Shown here piece after piece: positions 1 through 6,657 of a stretch of 33,031 nt of DNA; position 1 is the first letter of the stretch; each line of letters begins with the position of its first letter. Under the pieces are notes generated by a model. That model saw only the letters and a list, made by a program, of their open reading frames with translations, searched no databases and was not told where the DNA came from. The stretch spans positions 1 to 33,031 of the IMG/VR virus record IMGVR_UViG_3300033806_000069. One strand, written 5' to 3'. The position numbers and the translations under genes were made by a program. Source of the DNA: a virus.

Positions 1-1
1 C

Positions 2-160
2 TTGCCGGCAAAAAGTGAAGCACAGCGGCGATTTATTTACGGGGTGAAGGGCAAGGCTTTCGCCGAAGCTCACCACTTTGACAACAAGGGCAAGCTCCCA
101 GCACACGTGGGCAAGACCAAGGCCAAGAAGGTCGTGAAACGAAGGAGCAAGGGCAAGTGA
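2..160 (+). CDS. Small basic phage protein, MPAKS-type N-terminus
   Basis: A 52-codon frame opens at TTG (2-4) and reads MPAKSEAQRRFIYGVKGKAF, ending in a Lys/Arg-rich tail (KKVVKRRSKGK). Short basic phage proteins beginning MPAKSxAQ are common beside head genes, and that similarity is why I take the TTG as the start rather than assume truncation. The upstream bases, including any ribosome binding site, lie outside the window, so a longer N-terminus cannot be excluded. Its TGA stop overlaps the GTG of the next gene (GTGA), which suggests coupled translation. Function is unknown; the charge would suit nucleic-acid binding, but that is inference. Confidence 0.6.
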   Translation: MPAKSEAQRRFIYGVKGKAFAEAHHFDNKGKLPAHVGKTKAKKVVKRRSKGK

Positions 161-345
161 CACCGGAAGAGGTCAAGCAGCGCTGCGCGGAGATCAGGCG
201 GCGGCTAGAAGCGGATAAGCAAGAGGACGACTATCGGGATGCCCACGCCTATGTGGGCTATGCCCGGCCCCTGGAAGATACCGAGGCCGCCCACTGGACC
301 TGTTTACGGGACCCTGAGACGGGTGGTTTACGCGCTCCTCGGTGA
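157..345 (+). CDS. Hypothetical protein, 62 aa, charged helical N-terminus
   Basis: The gene starts at GTG 157, which overlaps the previous stop, with AAGGAG at 142-147 about nine bases upstream. The first ~35 residues (MTPEEVKQRCAEIRRRLEAD) are strongly charged and probably helical; the rest includes HAYVGYARPLEDTEAAHWTC. I do not recognise a family. Its last codons and stop lie inside the first copy of the repeated 28-base element (331-358), so the 3' end of the gene is constrained by, or has acquired, that element. Overlap with the gene before and a good SD support it being real. It sits in the late virion block, but a role there is only inferred from position. Confidence 0.6.
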   Translation: MTPEEVKQRCAEIRRRLEADKQEDDYRDAHAYVGYARPLEDTEAAHWTCLRDPETGGLRAPR

Positions 346-358
346 GTCGCGGTTAAAC
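331..358 (-). other. Repeated 28-base element, copy 1 (inverted)
   Basis: Read on the minus strand this is GTTTAACCGCGACTC, then ACC, then GAGGAGCGCG. The same 15-base and 10-base blocks around a different 3-base centre occur on the plus strand at 27338-27365 (centre ATA) and 32748-32775 (centre GCA). This copy overlaps the end of the 157-345 gene and lies 11 bases before the start codon at 370. The sequence match is direct observation; function is unknown. Candidates are a protein-binding site (for example for the ParB-like protein), a phage promoter or a replication signal. Confidence 0.75.
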
Positions 359-369
359 GGGAGGACCTG

Positions 370-552
370 ATGGCCAAATGCAACAAGTACGAGGCGTATG
401 AAGATGGGGCCAAGGGCTCTGTCCACTATGCCGCCTTCAAGGGCGGTCAGGGCAAGGGCGCCAAGGGGAGCTGGAGCCGGAAGGACGCCGAAGGCAAGGG
501 CAGCAAGAGCGAGAAGCACTCGCCGGTGTCTCTGGGCAAACACGGGAAGTGA
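370..552 (+). CDS. Small Gly/Lys-rich basic protein, 60 aa
   Basis: ATG 370 is preceded by GGGAGG at 359-364. The product is rich in Gly, Lys and Ser (GGQGKGAKGSWSRKDAEGKG) and ends SLGKHGK. No family is recognised. Together with the protein at 2-160 it makes a pair of short, very basic proteins just upstream of the head-tail adaptor, where phages often carry small DNA-binding, head or scaffold-associated proteins; this link is by position only. The stop lies six bases before the adaptor start. Low complexity means database hits would be unreliable. Confidence 0.65.
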   Translation: MAKCNKYEAYEDGAKGSVHYAAFKGGQGKGAKGSWSRKDAEGKGSKSEKHSPVSLGKHGK

Positions 553-558
553 TGAGTT

Positions 559-1389
559 GTGGCGGAGTCTACTCTCTCCCTGTCAGTGACAGACCTGGAG
601 TCCGAGATCGGTCTGTTCCTGGGCTACGGTCGCGGCACCAACGGAGGCGACCCGGCCTGGACCAGTGCCACCTCGGCCGTGATCACGTCCATCCGCAAGA
701 GCGGTGAGCGGCAGTTCTACTTCCCGCCAGCACTCGAGGGGACGGACAGCAGCTACGACTGGTCCTTCCTGAGACCGGTCATTTCGCTGTTGCTGAACAG
801 TGGGGCAACGACCGTGGCTCTGCCAGACGACTTCGGTGGCTTCGAGGGGCAGGCGTACATCTCGGACACGGCCGGGTCGAGCTACTGGCCCGTGCCGCTG
901 GTGAGTATTGGCATTGTCCAGGAGCTGAAGGCCAAGGTGCCTAGCGAGACGGGGCGCCCGAAGTTCCTGGCCTTGCAGCCGCTCAGGCTGTCCATTGGCC
1001 TGGGCCTTGCCGGCAACGCCGGGCAGCGCTTCCAGTTGGTCGTCTTCCCCCAGGCGGACGCTGCCTACACCTTGACGTTCCAGTATTACGTCAACCCGGA
1101 CGCCTTGAACTCGGGCACGAACCCCTACGTCTATGGCGGCATGGCCCACGCCGAGACGGTCCTGGAGTCGTGCTTGGCCATTGCCGAGCAGCGCCTGGAC
1201 GATACAGAGGATGTCCACACCCAGAAGTTCATGGAACGCCTGGGAGCCAGCATCTCGCACGACCGGCGCAACAAGCCGCAACTGCTGGGCTACAACGCGG
1301 ACAAGAGCGATATGAAGGCCCTGCGGCCCGGCACGGCCAGGTGGTGGGAGAACAGCCCCGTGACCTTCAACCAGGTCCAGTATCCCTAG
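559..1389 (+). CDS. Probable head-tail adaptor (gp11/TTPA-like)
   Basis: The start is GTG 559 with GGGAAG at 544-549. The 276-residue product opens with a helical stretch (TDLESEIGLFLGYG) followed by an Ile/Arg segment ending in FYFPP, a layout typical of phage adaptor proteins that sit under the portal. The middle is beta-rich and the C-terminal third holds a helical hairpin (AETVLESCLAIAEQRLDDTE). Podovirus tail tubular protein A and similar adaptors share this helix-beta-helix arrangement, a Trp/Tyr-rich beta core and a length near 200-280 residues. I assign it from architecture and from its place ahead of the nozzle-like gene, not from a diagnostic motif. It would act in virion assembly by closing the head and receiving the tail. 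Confidence 0.6.
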   Translation: MAESTLSLSVTDLESEIGLFLGYGRGTNGGDPAWTSATSAVITSIRKSGERQFYFPPALEGTDSSYDWSFLRPVISLLLNSGATTVALPDDFGGFEGQAYISDTAGSSYWPVPLVSIGIVQELKAKVPSETGRPKFLALQPLRLSIGLGLAGNAGQRFQLVVFPQADAAYTLTFQYYVNPDALNSGTNPYVYGGMAHAETVLESCLAIAEQRLDDTEDVHTQKFMERLGASISHDRRNKPQLLGYNADKSDMKALRPGTARWWENSPVTFNQVQYP

Positions 1390-1407
1390 GCGCTAGCGGA
1401 GGGTGGT

Positions 1408-1560
1408 ATGTACAGCATCTTGGGCCTCGTGGCAACGTTGGTGGTGGGTGCAGCGCTCGGCCTGGCGCTTGGTGGGACGATAGCCAAGGACGAGGTGGCG
1501 GCGCCTGACGAGAGCAAGTGCACCTGCCCGAAGTGTGGCTGCGCCTGCAAAGGGGAATAG
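1408..1560 (+). CDS. Single-span membrane mini-protein with Cys-rich tail
   Basis: ATG 1408 has GGAGGG at 1398-1403 upstream and encodes 50 residues. Residues 3-25 (ILGLVATLVVGAALGLALGG) form one hydrophobic segment. An acidic linker follows, then a tail with five cysteines at 38, 40, 43, 45 and 47 (CTCPKCGCAC). The N-terminus is short and uncharged, so this looks like a membrane anchor rather than a cleaved signal peptide. The tail could bind metal or form disulfides. It sits between the adaptor and a His-rich protein whose start follows the stop by one base. Holin-like roles are possible but the single span and Cys cluster are not diagnostic. Function unknown. Confidence 0.6.
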   Translation: MYSILGLVATLVVGAALGLALGGTIAKDEVAAPDESKCTCPKCGCACKGE

Positions 1561-1561
1561 C

Positions 1562-1933
1562 ATGGCTGGCCGTATCTACATGCCGAACGATATGGCGGGC
1601 ATCCAGATTGGGGCTCACCCGCACGCCCAGCCGGACAAGGCGCATCACCACCGGCTGACACGCCATCACCTGAACCAGCATGCCCACCACGTGGCCATGC
1701 ACAGAGACCATGCCCGGCAGGCTGCCCACCATGCCAAGATGGCTCAAGAACACCACGCCCTGGCCGCACAGCATGCGGCTACCGCAGGGATACCTTTGCA
1801 GCAAGCACCACCTCCAGCAGGGCCTCCTCCGGCTCCTGCAGGGCCGGCTCCTGCCGGAGGTGGCAGCCTCCAACCGCTGCCTCCGGGCGGCCTGGGAGGG
1901 CCTCCAGGAGGCGGCCAGCCCATGATGGGGTGA
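1562..1933 (+). CDS. His-rich / Pro-rich protein, 123 aa
   Basis: The chosen start is ATG 1562, because AAGGGG lies at 1550-1555 and the upstream gene stops at 1560; an in-frame start further up would overlap the Cys-rich gene. The N-terminal ~75 residues carry about 17 histidines (AHHHRLTRHHLNQHAHH) on a probable amphipathic helix. The C-terminal ~48 residues are Pro/Gly/Ala-rich (APPPAGPPPAPAGPAPAGGG). The His density suggests divalent-metal or pH-sensitive binding, but that is inference. Low-complexity His/Pro proteins occur in phage structural blocks without known function. Prolines use mostly CCA and CCT, the codon style also seen in the linkers of the giant protein. Confidence 0.65.
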   Translation: MAGRIYMPNDMAGIQIGAHPHAQPDKAHHHRLTRHHLNQHAHHVAMHRDHARQAAHHAKMAQEHHALAAQHAATAGIPLQQAPPPAGPPPAPAGPAPAGGGSLQPLPPGGLGGPPGGGQPMMG

Positions 1934-1940
1934 TAATCCA

Positions 1941-2180
1941 ATGGCGGTCCCACAAGCGATCCTGGACCAGTTGACGGCCGTGCAGGCCCTCAAGGACACG
2001 ACCGATAGTGACGTACAAGCTCGGCAGCAAACGATGGCTGACGTGCTTGCAGCCAAGCAGGCGGACCAGCAGGCTGCCACCAAGTTAAGCCAGGACACTG
2101 CCTCCCTGGCGGATGCTCTGGGCAAGCTCGAGGCCATCCTGAGCACCTACTACACACCGGCCACGCCGCCGCCAGCCTAA
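1941..2180 (+). CDS. Coiled-coil small protein, 79 aa
   Basis: ATG 1941 follows a weak SD (GGGGTGA, 1926-1932) that overlaps the previous stop. Almost the whole product is predicted alpha-helix with hydrophobic residues at heptad-like spacing (ILDQLTAVQALKDTTDSDV, then MADVLAAKQADQQAATKLS). It ends in a short TPATPPPA tail. Small coiled-coil proteins of this kind often serve as oligomerisation or head-completion factors in phage late operons, but no family is recognisable here. The coiled coil is a reading of the sequence; the role is not known. Confidence 0.65.
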   Translation: MAVPQAILDQLTAVQALKDTTDSDVQARQQTMADVLAAKQADQQAATKLSQDTASLADALGKLEAILSTYYTPATPPPA

Positions 2181-2219
2181 AGGACCTAGGCTCGCTTACC
2201 GACCAAGGAAGGTCAACCA

Positions 2220-2435
2220 ATGTCCGAAAGACACAGGATCCAGGACCCTACGGGGGTCTTTTACTCTATCGACGCGAACCTGATCGGCTGGACCGTCTCC
2301 ACGACAACGCCGACGAACTCCAAGTCGGGCTACTTGATCGGTAGCGTCTGGGTGAACAAGACGGGCACCGCAGGGTCGATCTTTTATGTCAACACAGGGA
2401 CTGCCACGTCAACCACATGGACCAACATCGCCTGA
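2220..2435 (+). CDS. Small beta-rich virion-type protein, 71 aa
   Basis: ATG 2220 is preceded by AAGGAAGG (2205-2212), which lies between complementary GACC and GGTC arms (2201-2216) and so could be partly occluded. The product is beta-rich (YLIGSVWVNKTGTAGSIFYVN) and ends TSTTWTNIA. This V-N-x-T-G-T-x-x-S pattern with a W-T-N-(I/L) ending recurs in short phage proteins encoded near capsid and fibre genes, so a minor virion role is likely. Its last codons (2414-2435) form the first unit of a 36-base tandem repeat that continues downstream, so the repeat array appears to have grown from the 3' end of this gene. Confidence 0.6.
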   Translation: MSERHRIQDPTGVFYSIDANLIGWTVSTTTPTNSKSGYLIGSVWVNKTGTAGSIFYVNTGTATSTTWTNIA

Positions 2436-2577
2436 CAAACCAAAGCCGCCACATGGACCAGTACAGCCTGACAAACCAAAACCGCCACATGGACCACCTG
2501 GACCAGTATCGCCTGATGACCCATTATCACCTGATGGCCCATTACCGCCTGATGATCCATTACCGCCTGAGGACCCC
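2414..2577 (+). repeat. Tandem repeats, 36-base then 18-base units
   Basis: Units starting CACATGGACCA begin at 2414, 2450 and 2486 (period 36). From about 2511 the pattern shifts to 18-base units starting (G/A)CCTGATG or GCCTGAGG. Both periods are multiples of three. All three forward frames stay open beyond 2435; the frame of the following gene reads a Pro-rich, collagen-like string (for example KPKPPHGP and PDDPL). The first unit overlaps the 3' end of the 2220-2435 gene. The array is either a 5' extension of the next protein or an expanded intergenic spacer. Confidence 0.8.
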
Positions 2578-3108
2578 ATGTCGAACCCGACTTCCTATAT
2601 GAACGTCCTCAATGGGACGGAGACAACCCAGAGCCTCCTCCTGGCTGCTGGCTGCACTGTTGGCGGCCGGCCACACCCAGGGGCCGGCACGAACCGCGTG
2701 TTGACCACGGCAACGTCTTTGGGCCTGACCGCAGCGACGCATGCCAACAAGACCGTCGTGGTAGACTCCGTGGCGCCCTTCGCCTTCACCCTGCCTGCCG
2801 CCACCGGCACGGGCGACACTTACGAGATATTCATCAACACTCCCTGCACCGGCACGTCGAGCACGATAAGCACAGTGGCCACCGCGGAGGTGATGTCGGG
2901 CGTGTGCTGGGGGGCGACCACGTCCTCCAACGCCGTAGTGGGGTATATCGCCACAGCGACCGATAACACGGTCAGCCTGAACGGCACGACCAAGGGCGGC
3001 GTTAAAGGCGACCTGATCGTCTTTGTCGACGTGAAGACCTCCACCTGGTCCTGCCAGATATTCTCTTCGCCAACGAGTACGACGGCGACGCCGTTCTCGC
3101 ACGTATGA
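2578..3108 (+). CDS. Virion decoration / head-fibre-like protein
   Basis: I place the start at ATG 2578 because GAGGA sits at 2569-2573; the frame is open upstream to an ATG at 2386 that lacks an SD, which would add 64 residues, mostly Pro-rich repeat. From 2578 the 176-residue product is beta-rich and contains the sequence logic VLTTATSLGLTAATHANKTV, then FTLPAATGTGDTYEIF, ending in ATPFS. This resembles a widespread phage virion family found near capsid genes (beta-sandwich, with an LPAATGTGD-type turn), probably a capsid decoration or fibre protein. Assignment is from remembered pattern. The stop overlaps the glycosyltransferase start (ATGA). Confidence 0.6.
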   Translation: MSNPTSYMNVLNGTETTQSLLLAAGCTVGGRPHPGAGTNRVLTTATSLGLTAATHANKTVVVDSVAPFAFTLPAATGTGDTYEIFINTPCTGTSSTISTVATAEVMSGVCWGATTSSNAVVGYIATATDNTVSLNGTTKGGVKGDLIVFVDVKTSTWSCQIFSSPTSTTATPFSHV

Positions 3109-3818
3109 CGGGGCTCATGACTACCAAGCGCTTTGACCTGAGCAACGTGTCAGTCATGATCGCCACGCCGGTCCACGGGCAGTTCCCCGCACAGACGACC
3201 GTGGCGTTCGTTGATACTGCCATCCTGCTCCGGGACAAGGGGGTCTCCTTCGAGCTGAAGGTGCAGCTGGGCTGCTCCATTATCCAGCAAGCGCGGAACT
3301 ACCTGGCCGACGCTTTCCTCCAGAGCCAGGCGACGCACCTATTCATGATCGATGCGGATATGGCCTGGGAGGCAAGCGACTTCCTGAAGGTCCTGGCTCT
3401 GGCGACCGTGATGCCAGCCGTGGCGGCGGCCTACCCTGTCAAGGAAGACACGGAGACATGGGTCATCTGCAACAACGGTGACTGCGCGGCCAACGAGTAT
3501 GGTTGCTTACCTGTGGACGGGCTTGGGTTGGGCTTCGCTTGCGTGCAGCGGCAGGTGATCGAGGACCTGGCCGCAGGCGCCCCGCTCCTGCGGTATGCTG
3601 GTCGGGAGCACCAAGTGCATGAGGTCTTCCGCACGGGCGAGCTGCGGGGCTATTTCCTAGGCGAAGACATCGCCTTCTGGCACGACGCTCAGCAGCTGGG
3701 TCATCAGCTTTGGCTGGAGCCCCATGTCCGTCTGAGGCACCTGGGCATCAAGGAATACTCGGGGGACCTCCTGGCGGCGCTCGACAAGATGAAGAAGCCT
3801 GCCCTGGCGCTGGCATGA
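3105..3818 (+). CDS. Phage glycosyltransferase-like protein (GT-A type)
   Basis: The start at ATG 3105 overlaps the previous stop; ATG 3117 is an alternative. The 237-residue product opens with a beta strand (VSVMIATPVHG) and carries the metal-binding DxD-like signature MIDADM (residues 81-86, DAD 83-85). It continues with GLGFACVQRQVIEDL, an acceptor-type GEDIAFW motif and a late LRHLGI segment. These four elements in this order match small GT-A glycosyltransferases frequent in tailed phages. Such enzymes transfer sugar from a nucleotide sugar to DNA, virion proteins or host surface; which applies cannot be told. Its position inside the late virion block favours modification of virion proteins or surface glycans, by inference. 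Confidence 0.7.
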   Translation: MTGLMTTKRFDLSNVSVMIATPVHGQFPAQTTVAFVDTAILLRDKGVSFELKVQLGCSIIQQARNYLADAFLQSQATHLFMIDADMAWEASDFLKVLALATVMPAVAAAYPVKEDTETWVICNNGDCAANEYGCLPVDGLGLGFACVQRQVIEDLAAGAPLLRYAGREHQVHEVFRTGELRGYFLGEDIAFWHDAQQLGHQLWLEPHVRLRHLGIKEYSGDLLAALDKMKKPALALA

Positions 3819-3860
3819 ATGGGACGTTGAGCCGCCTGGCTCTGCCTGTGCGTACACTAC

Positions 3861-3929
3861 CCTGCCGTGGCCGGCAGGCGCCTGGGTTCTGAGGCCCTTT
3901 CCCAGGAATGGGCCAGGCGGTTCTTTCTT
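3861..3929 (+). terminator. Tandem hairpins, candidate terminator/attenuator
   Basis: In the gap after the glycosyltransferase there is a 7-bp hairpin with loop TGGC (CCTGCCG 3861-3867, CGGCAGG 3872-3878). A second stem follows directly (CGCCTGG 3879-3885, CCAGGCG 3913-3919), and then GTTCTTTCTTC. The T-rich tail is interrupted, so termination is probably partial. It would separate the upstream genes from the 3950 gene onward. No promoter was convincing downstream. Confidence 0.45.
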
Positions 3930-3949
3930 CATACCAAGGATGGTTAGCT

Positions 3950-4555
3950 ATGGGTGCATGGGTCGACTATCTCGGCACTGGCGCCACGCCGCCAGGAGGC
4001 CATTACCTGGTGGCTCTGGCCACGGGCGCCACGGCTGGCTTGACGGCCAACCAGGCGATCTTAACCTGGCGATGGTCCGATGCCAGCCACCTGCTGGTCC
4101 TGCTGAACTGCAAGGTCAGCGCCAACGTCAACACCGCCTATGACGCGGCCCAGATGATTGACGCTGCGCTCTGGGTCAACCGCTCGTGGTCAACTGCGCC
4201 CTCGGGCGGCACGACCGTGGTCTTCAAGCCAAACGAAAACCAGGTGCGGGACGTGGGCGGTAGCATGGCGCCTCTGCAGTCCTTCGGTTCCACCTGCCAG
4301 GTGGCCACCACGGGCGCCCTCACGACCGGCACACGGGTCAAGGATACTTACCCCATCGGCTATGCTCAGTTCAATAACTCCAACGCCCTGGGTAACTCGG
4401 CCGAGGTGGACATCTACAACACGGTCTATGGGCTCGACCACCCGTTGATGCTTGGCTCCAACCAGGGCATCGAGGTCACCGTGCCTACCGCTCAGGGCTC
4501 CACGGGCAAGACCGTTTACTACATCACCCTGCGCGTTGCGGTGGTGCCAGCCTAA
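3950..4555 (+). CDS. Beta-rich virion protein, paralogue 1
   Basis: The start at ATG 3950 was chosen over an in-frame ATG at 3908 because AAGGA lies at 3936-3940 and because the next gene's start aligns exactly (MGAWVDYLG versus MVACLDYLG). The 201-residue product shares its whole length with the 4568 gene: YLGxG..TPGGHY, a W-R-W strand, VNR(S/A)WST, MRD/VRD-x-GG, TTGTRVxDTYP(I/V)GY, Y-G-L-(D/N)HP and a C-terminal G(K)xVYYI strand. The fold is probably an all-beta sandwich. I do not recognise a named family; position suggests a head or tail decoration or fibre component. The pair arose by tandem duplication. Confidence 0.65.
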   Translation: MGAWVDYLGTGATPPGGHYLVALATGATAGLTANQAILTWRWSDASHLLVLLNCKVSANVNTAYDAAQMIDAALWVNRSWSTAPSGGTTVVFKPNENQVRDVGGSMAPLQSFGSTCQVATTGALTTGTRVKDTYPIGYAQFNNSNALGNSAEVDIYNTVYGLDHPLMLGSNQGIEVTVPTAQGSTGKTVYYITLRVAVVPA

Positions 4556-4567
4556 AGGAGTCAGGTC

Positions 4568-5179
4568 ATGGTTGCTTGTTTGGACTACCTGGGCTCTGGC
4601 ACCGTAACGCCAGGCGGCCACTACCGTGTCGGCCTAAAGACCGGCAAGACGACCGTCATCACTGGCGGCGCTGCCATGCTCTGCTGGCGCTGGACGGACA
4701 GCTCGCACTTGTTTGTGCCGCTGCGCATTGATGTCACCGCCGAGATCGATACGGCTTTTGGGACCGCTCAGATCAACGACCTGGCCCTCTTCGTCAACCG
4801 TGCCTGGTCCACCAGTCCCTCGGCGGCCACAGCCGTCACGTTCAGCACTGGCGAACAAAAGATGCGTGACATGGGCGGTGGCATGTCGGACCTGGCCACC
4901 TTCGCTCCGGTCGTGCAGATCGCCGCCACAGGTGCTGTCACCACGGGGACCCGTGTCCAGGACACGTACCCGGTCGGCTACGGGGTCTTCACGGTAGGCA
5001 ACTCCGCGGGCAATACGGGGAGCCTGACGCTTTACAACGTGGCCTATGGCCTCAACCACCCATTGGCCCTTACCGCTAACGAGGGGCTGGAGATCACCAT
5101 CCCCACCACGCAGGGGGCGTCTGGGAAAGTGGTCTACTACGTGAACATGAAGTTCGTGGTAACGCCTGTCGTTAGCTAA
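4568..5179 (+). CDS. Beta-rich virion protein, paralogue 2
   Basis: AAAGGAG at 4554-4560 precedes ATG 4568. The 203-residue product is a diverged tandem copy of the 3950 gene product, with conserved landmarks (WRWTDSSHL, VNRAWSTSPS, MRDMGGGMSDL, GTRVQDTYPVGYGVF, YGLNHPL) and a similar C-terminal VVYYVNMKFVV strand. Differences concentrate between the conserved strands, as expected for surface loops under diversification. Two related copies in tandem could form a hetero-oligomer in the virion or present two binding surfaces. Function is otherwise unknown. Confidence 0.65.
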   Translation: MVACLDYLGSGTVTPGGHYRVGLKTGKTTVITGGAAMLCWRWTDSSHLFVPLRIDVTAEIDTAFGTAQINDLALFVNRAWSTSPSAATAVTFSTGEQKMRDMGGGMSDLATFAPVVQIAATGAVTTGTRVQDTYPVGYGVFTVGNSAGNTGSLTLYNVAYGLNHPLALTANEGLEITIPTTQGASGKVVYYVNMKFVVTPVVS

Positions 5180-5190
5180 GGGGGCTCCTA

Positions 5191-5772
5191 ATGTATTCCA
5201 GCGAACGGTCAGACGCCTGTTATGGGCTCACGCACCCTGACGGTGATGTGACCGCGGCCGTCTTCCCGACTCGTCCCCCCTCCATCACGGCGGCGGACCT
5301 GGCCAAAGCCTTCCAGGGGCCAGTGTCCGCGCGGAGCGGCGTGATCGCTTGTGGCGCCTATGACGGCAGCGAGACCTCCCAGCGGGTCTTGCTAGTGCCT
5401 TTGGGGCTCGGGGATGCAGGCCAGACCTTCGAGATGCGCGTCCACCTCTGGAGGCCAACCCGGGGAGGCGCCCGGAAGCCGTTGTGGGTGCCGGTCCTGA
5501 CCGCTGCTTACACCATCACCCTGGGCCCCTGGGCAGGTGTTGACGGTTCCGACCTGGACAGTTCCCACCTGTTCGCCTCAACCATCGTACAGACCTTCGG
5601 TCCCGATGCCATTGGGGCCGGCGAGGGTGGCCTGGATGGCTCATTCAACCTCTCGCCAGGCGCCGCGGGCATTGGCCTGATCTGTATGCGTACCCTCGGG
5701 GCCCGCTTCGTCGAGGTCACTTTCCAGTTAGGCACGGCCACAGGCGCCAACTGCCTGTATGCGAAGCTGTAA
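5191..5772 (+). CDS. Beta-rich hypothetical virion protein, 193 aa
   Basis: ATG 5191 follows the paralogue pair by 11 bases, with a GGGGG-type SD (5180-5184). The product is beta-rich, without transmembrane segments, and contains GVIACGAYDGSETSQRVLLV, TAAYTITLGPW and a long Gly-rich loop (AIGAGEGGLDGSFNLSPGA). It ends with a probable strand (FVEVTFQLGTATGANCLYAK). I recognise no family. Being spaced closely between structural genes it is probably another particle component, such as a decoration or tail accessory protein. Confidence 0.55.
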   Translation: MYSSERSDACYGLTHPDGDVTAAVFPTRPPSITAADLAKAFQGPVSARSGVIACGAYDGSETSQRVLLVPLGLGDAGQTFEMRVHLWRPTRGGARKPLWVPVLTAAYTITLGPWAGVDGSDLDSSHLFASTIVQTFGPDAIGAGEGGLDGSFNLSPGAAGIGLICMRTLGARFVEVTFQLGTATGANCLYAKL

Positions 5773-5790
5773 GGAGACGGGAGGGATGTC

Positions 5791-6657
5791 ATGCCGCGCA
5801 AGCCAATCCCAGCGAAGGAGAGCACGTCTAGCCTGACCTTCCCGGTCGAGGGGATCGACCTGTCGCGCGGTTTCGACATGCAGCGGCCTAACACAACAAT
5901 CATCGGCCAGAATGTCCGGGCCTACGAACCTGGCACAGCCCGAGCCAGAGGTGGTCAGCGGCCAGGGACCTCCAAGTTCATCGGCACGCGCGTCAATGCC
6001 GCCAACGCCGTTCAAGAACTCAACTACGTCGTTACGACTGGGACACTGCCAGCGGCACCCACGGTGTCGTGTGTCTACCTGCGCGCACCACGGAGCGTGG
6101 GCCTGTCAACAGGGGCCATCCAGGTCCTCTGGAGTTACGCTACCGAGGCCCCAGCGGACCCACCAGCCCCCGTGCCTGACGTCCCAGCCATTGGCGTTAA
6201 TGTCCTGGCGGTCGCCAACGGGGTCTGGGAGGTCGTCAACAACGGTGCCCTGGCTGCCTCGGGTGGCTCTAGCATCCTGGCCGCCTGTACGGACGCCACC
6301 TCCTTCTATACGGCCAAGGTCAGCGGCACAAGCCTGGTAGCCCAGTCGCTGACTACCACGGGCAGCGTCAACTGGACACAGAGCGCTGTGGCCACGGTGA
6401 CGGCTGGAGATGCCACGGCTGGAGCCGCGGTCATGGGCGGCAACCTCTACGTGTGGCTGCCTCCCGATGGCCTCGCCTTCGCCACGGCGTCTTCCGGGGC
6501 TGCAGGCGGCTTTGCGGAGACCATTGCGACGGTCCTGGCAACCTTCCCTGGCTGGGTTGCCGGGCCACGGGACCTGGTCGCCACAACGGGCAAGCTGGCT
6601 TTCCTGCTGCAGGACAAGACCCCAGCCTCTCAGTTCAAGGTGGTGTTCCTGGGATGA
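5791..6657 (+). CDS. N-terminal part of a nozzle-like (TTPB-like) protein
   Basis: The start at ATG 5791 has GGGAGGG (5780-5786) upstream. Residues ~18-65 read FPVEGIDLSRGFDMQRPN, then NVRAYEPGTARARGGQRPG. This is the opening logic of podovirus nozzle or tail tubular B-like beta-propellers (GID.., a list of parameters, NVR, then GG.RPG). The 288-residue product continues with propeller-type strands (LYVWLPPDGLAFATAS, LVATTGKLAFLLQDK) and then stops abruptly, well short of a full nozzle. The missing C-terminal half appears in the second part of the next gene (residues ~523-1080). The stop overlaps that gene's ATG (ATGA). I read it as the front piece of a nozzle split by an inserted module. Confidence 0.6.
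   Translation: MPRKPIPAKESTSSLTFPVEGIDLSRGFDMQRPNTTIIGQNVRAYEPGTARARGGQRPGTSKFIGTRVNAANAVQELNYVVTTGTLPAAPTVSCVYLRAPRSVGLSTGAIQVLWSYATEAPADPPAPVPDVPAIGVNVLAVANGVWEVVNNGALAASGGSSILAACTDATSFYTAKVSGTSLVAQSLTTTGSVNWTQSAVATVTAGDATAGAAVMGGNLYVWLPPDGLAFATASSGAAGGFAETIATVLATFPGWVAGPRDLVATTGKLAFLLQDKTPASQFKVVFLG

Noticed and set aside
2414-2577. CRISPR array
   Set aside because: The 36-base units are directly adjacent with no unique spacers and are in frame with genes.
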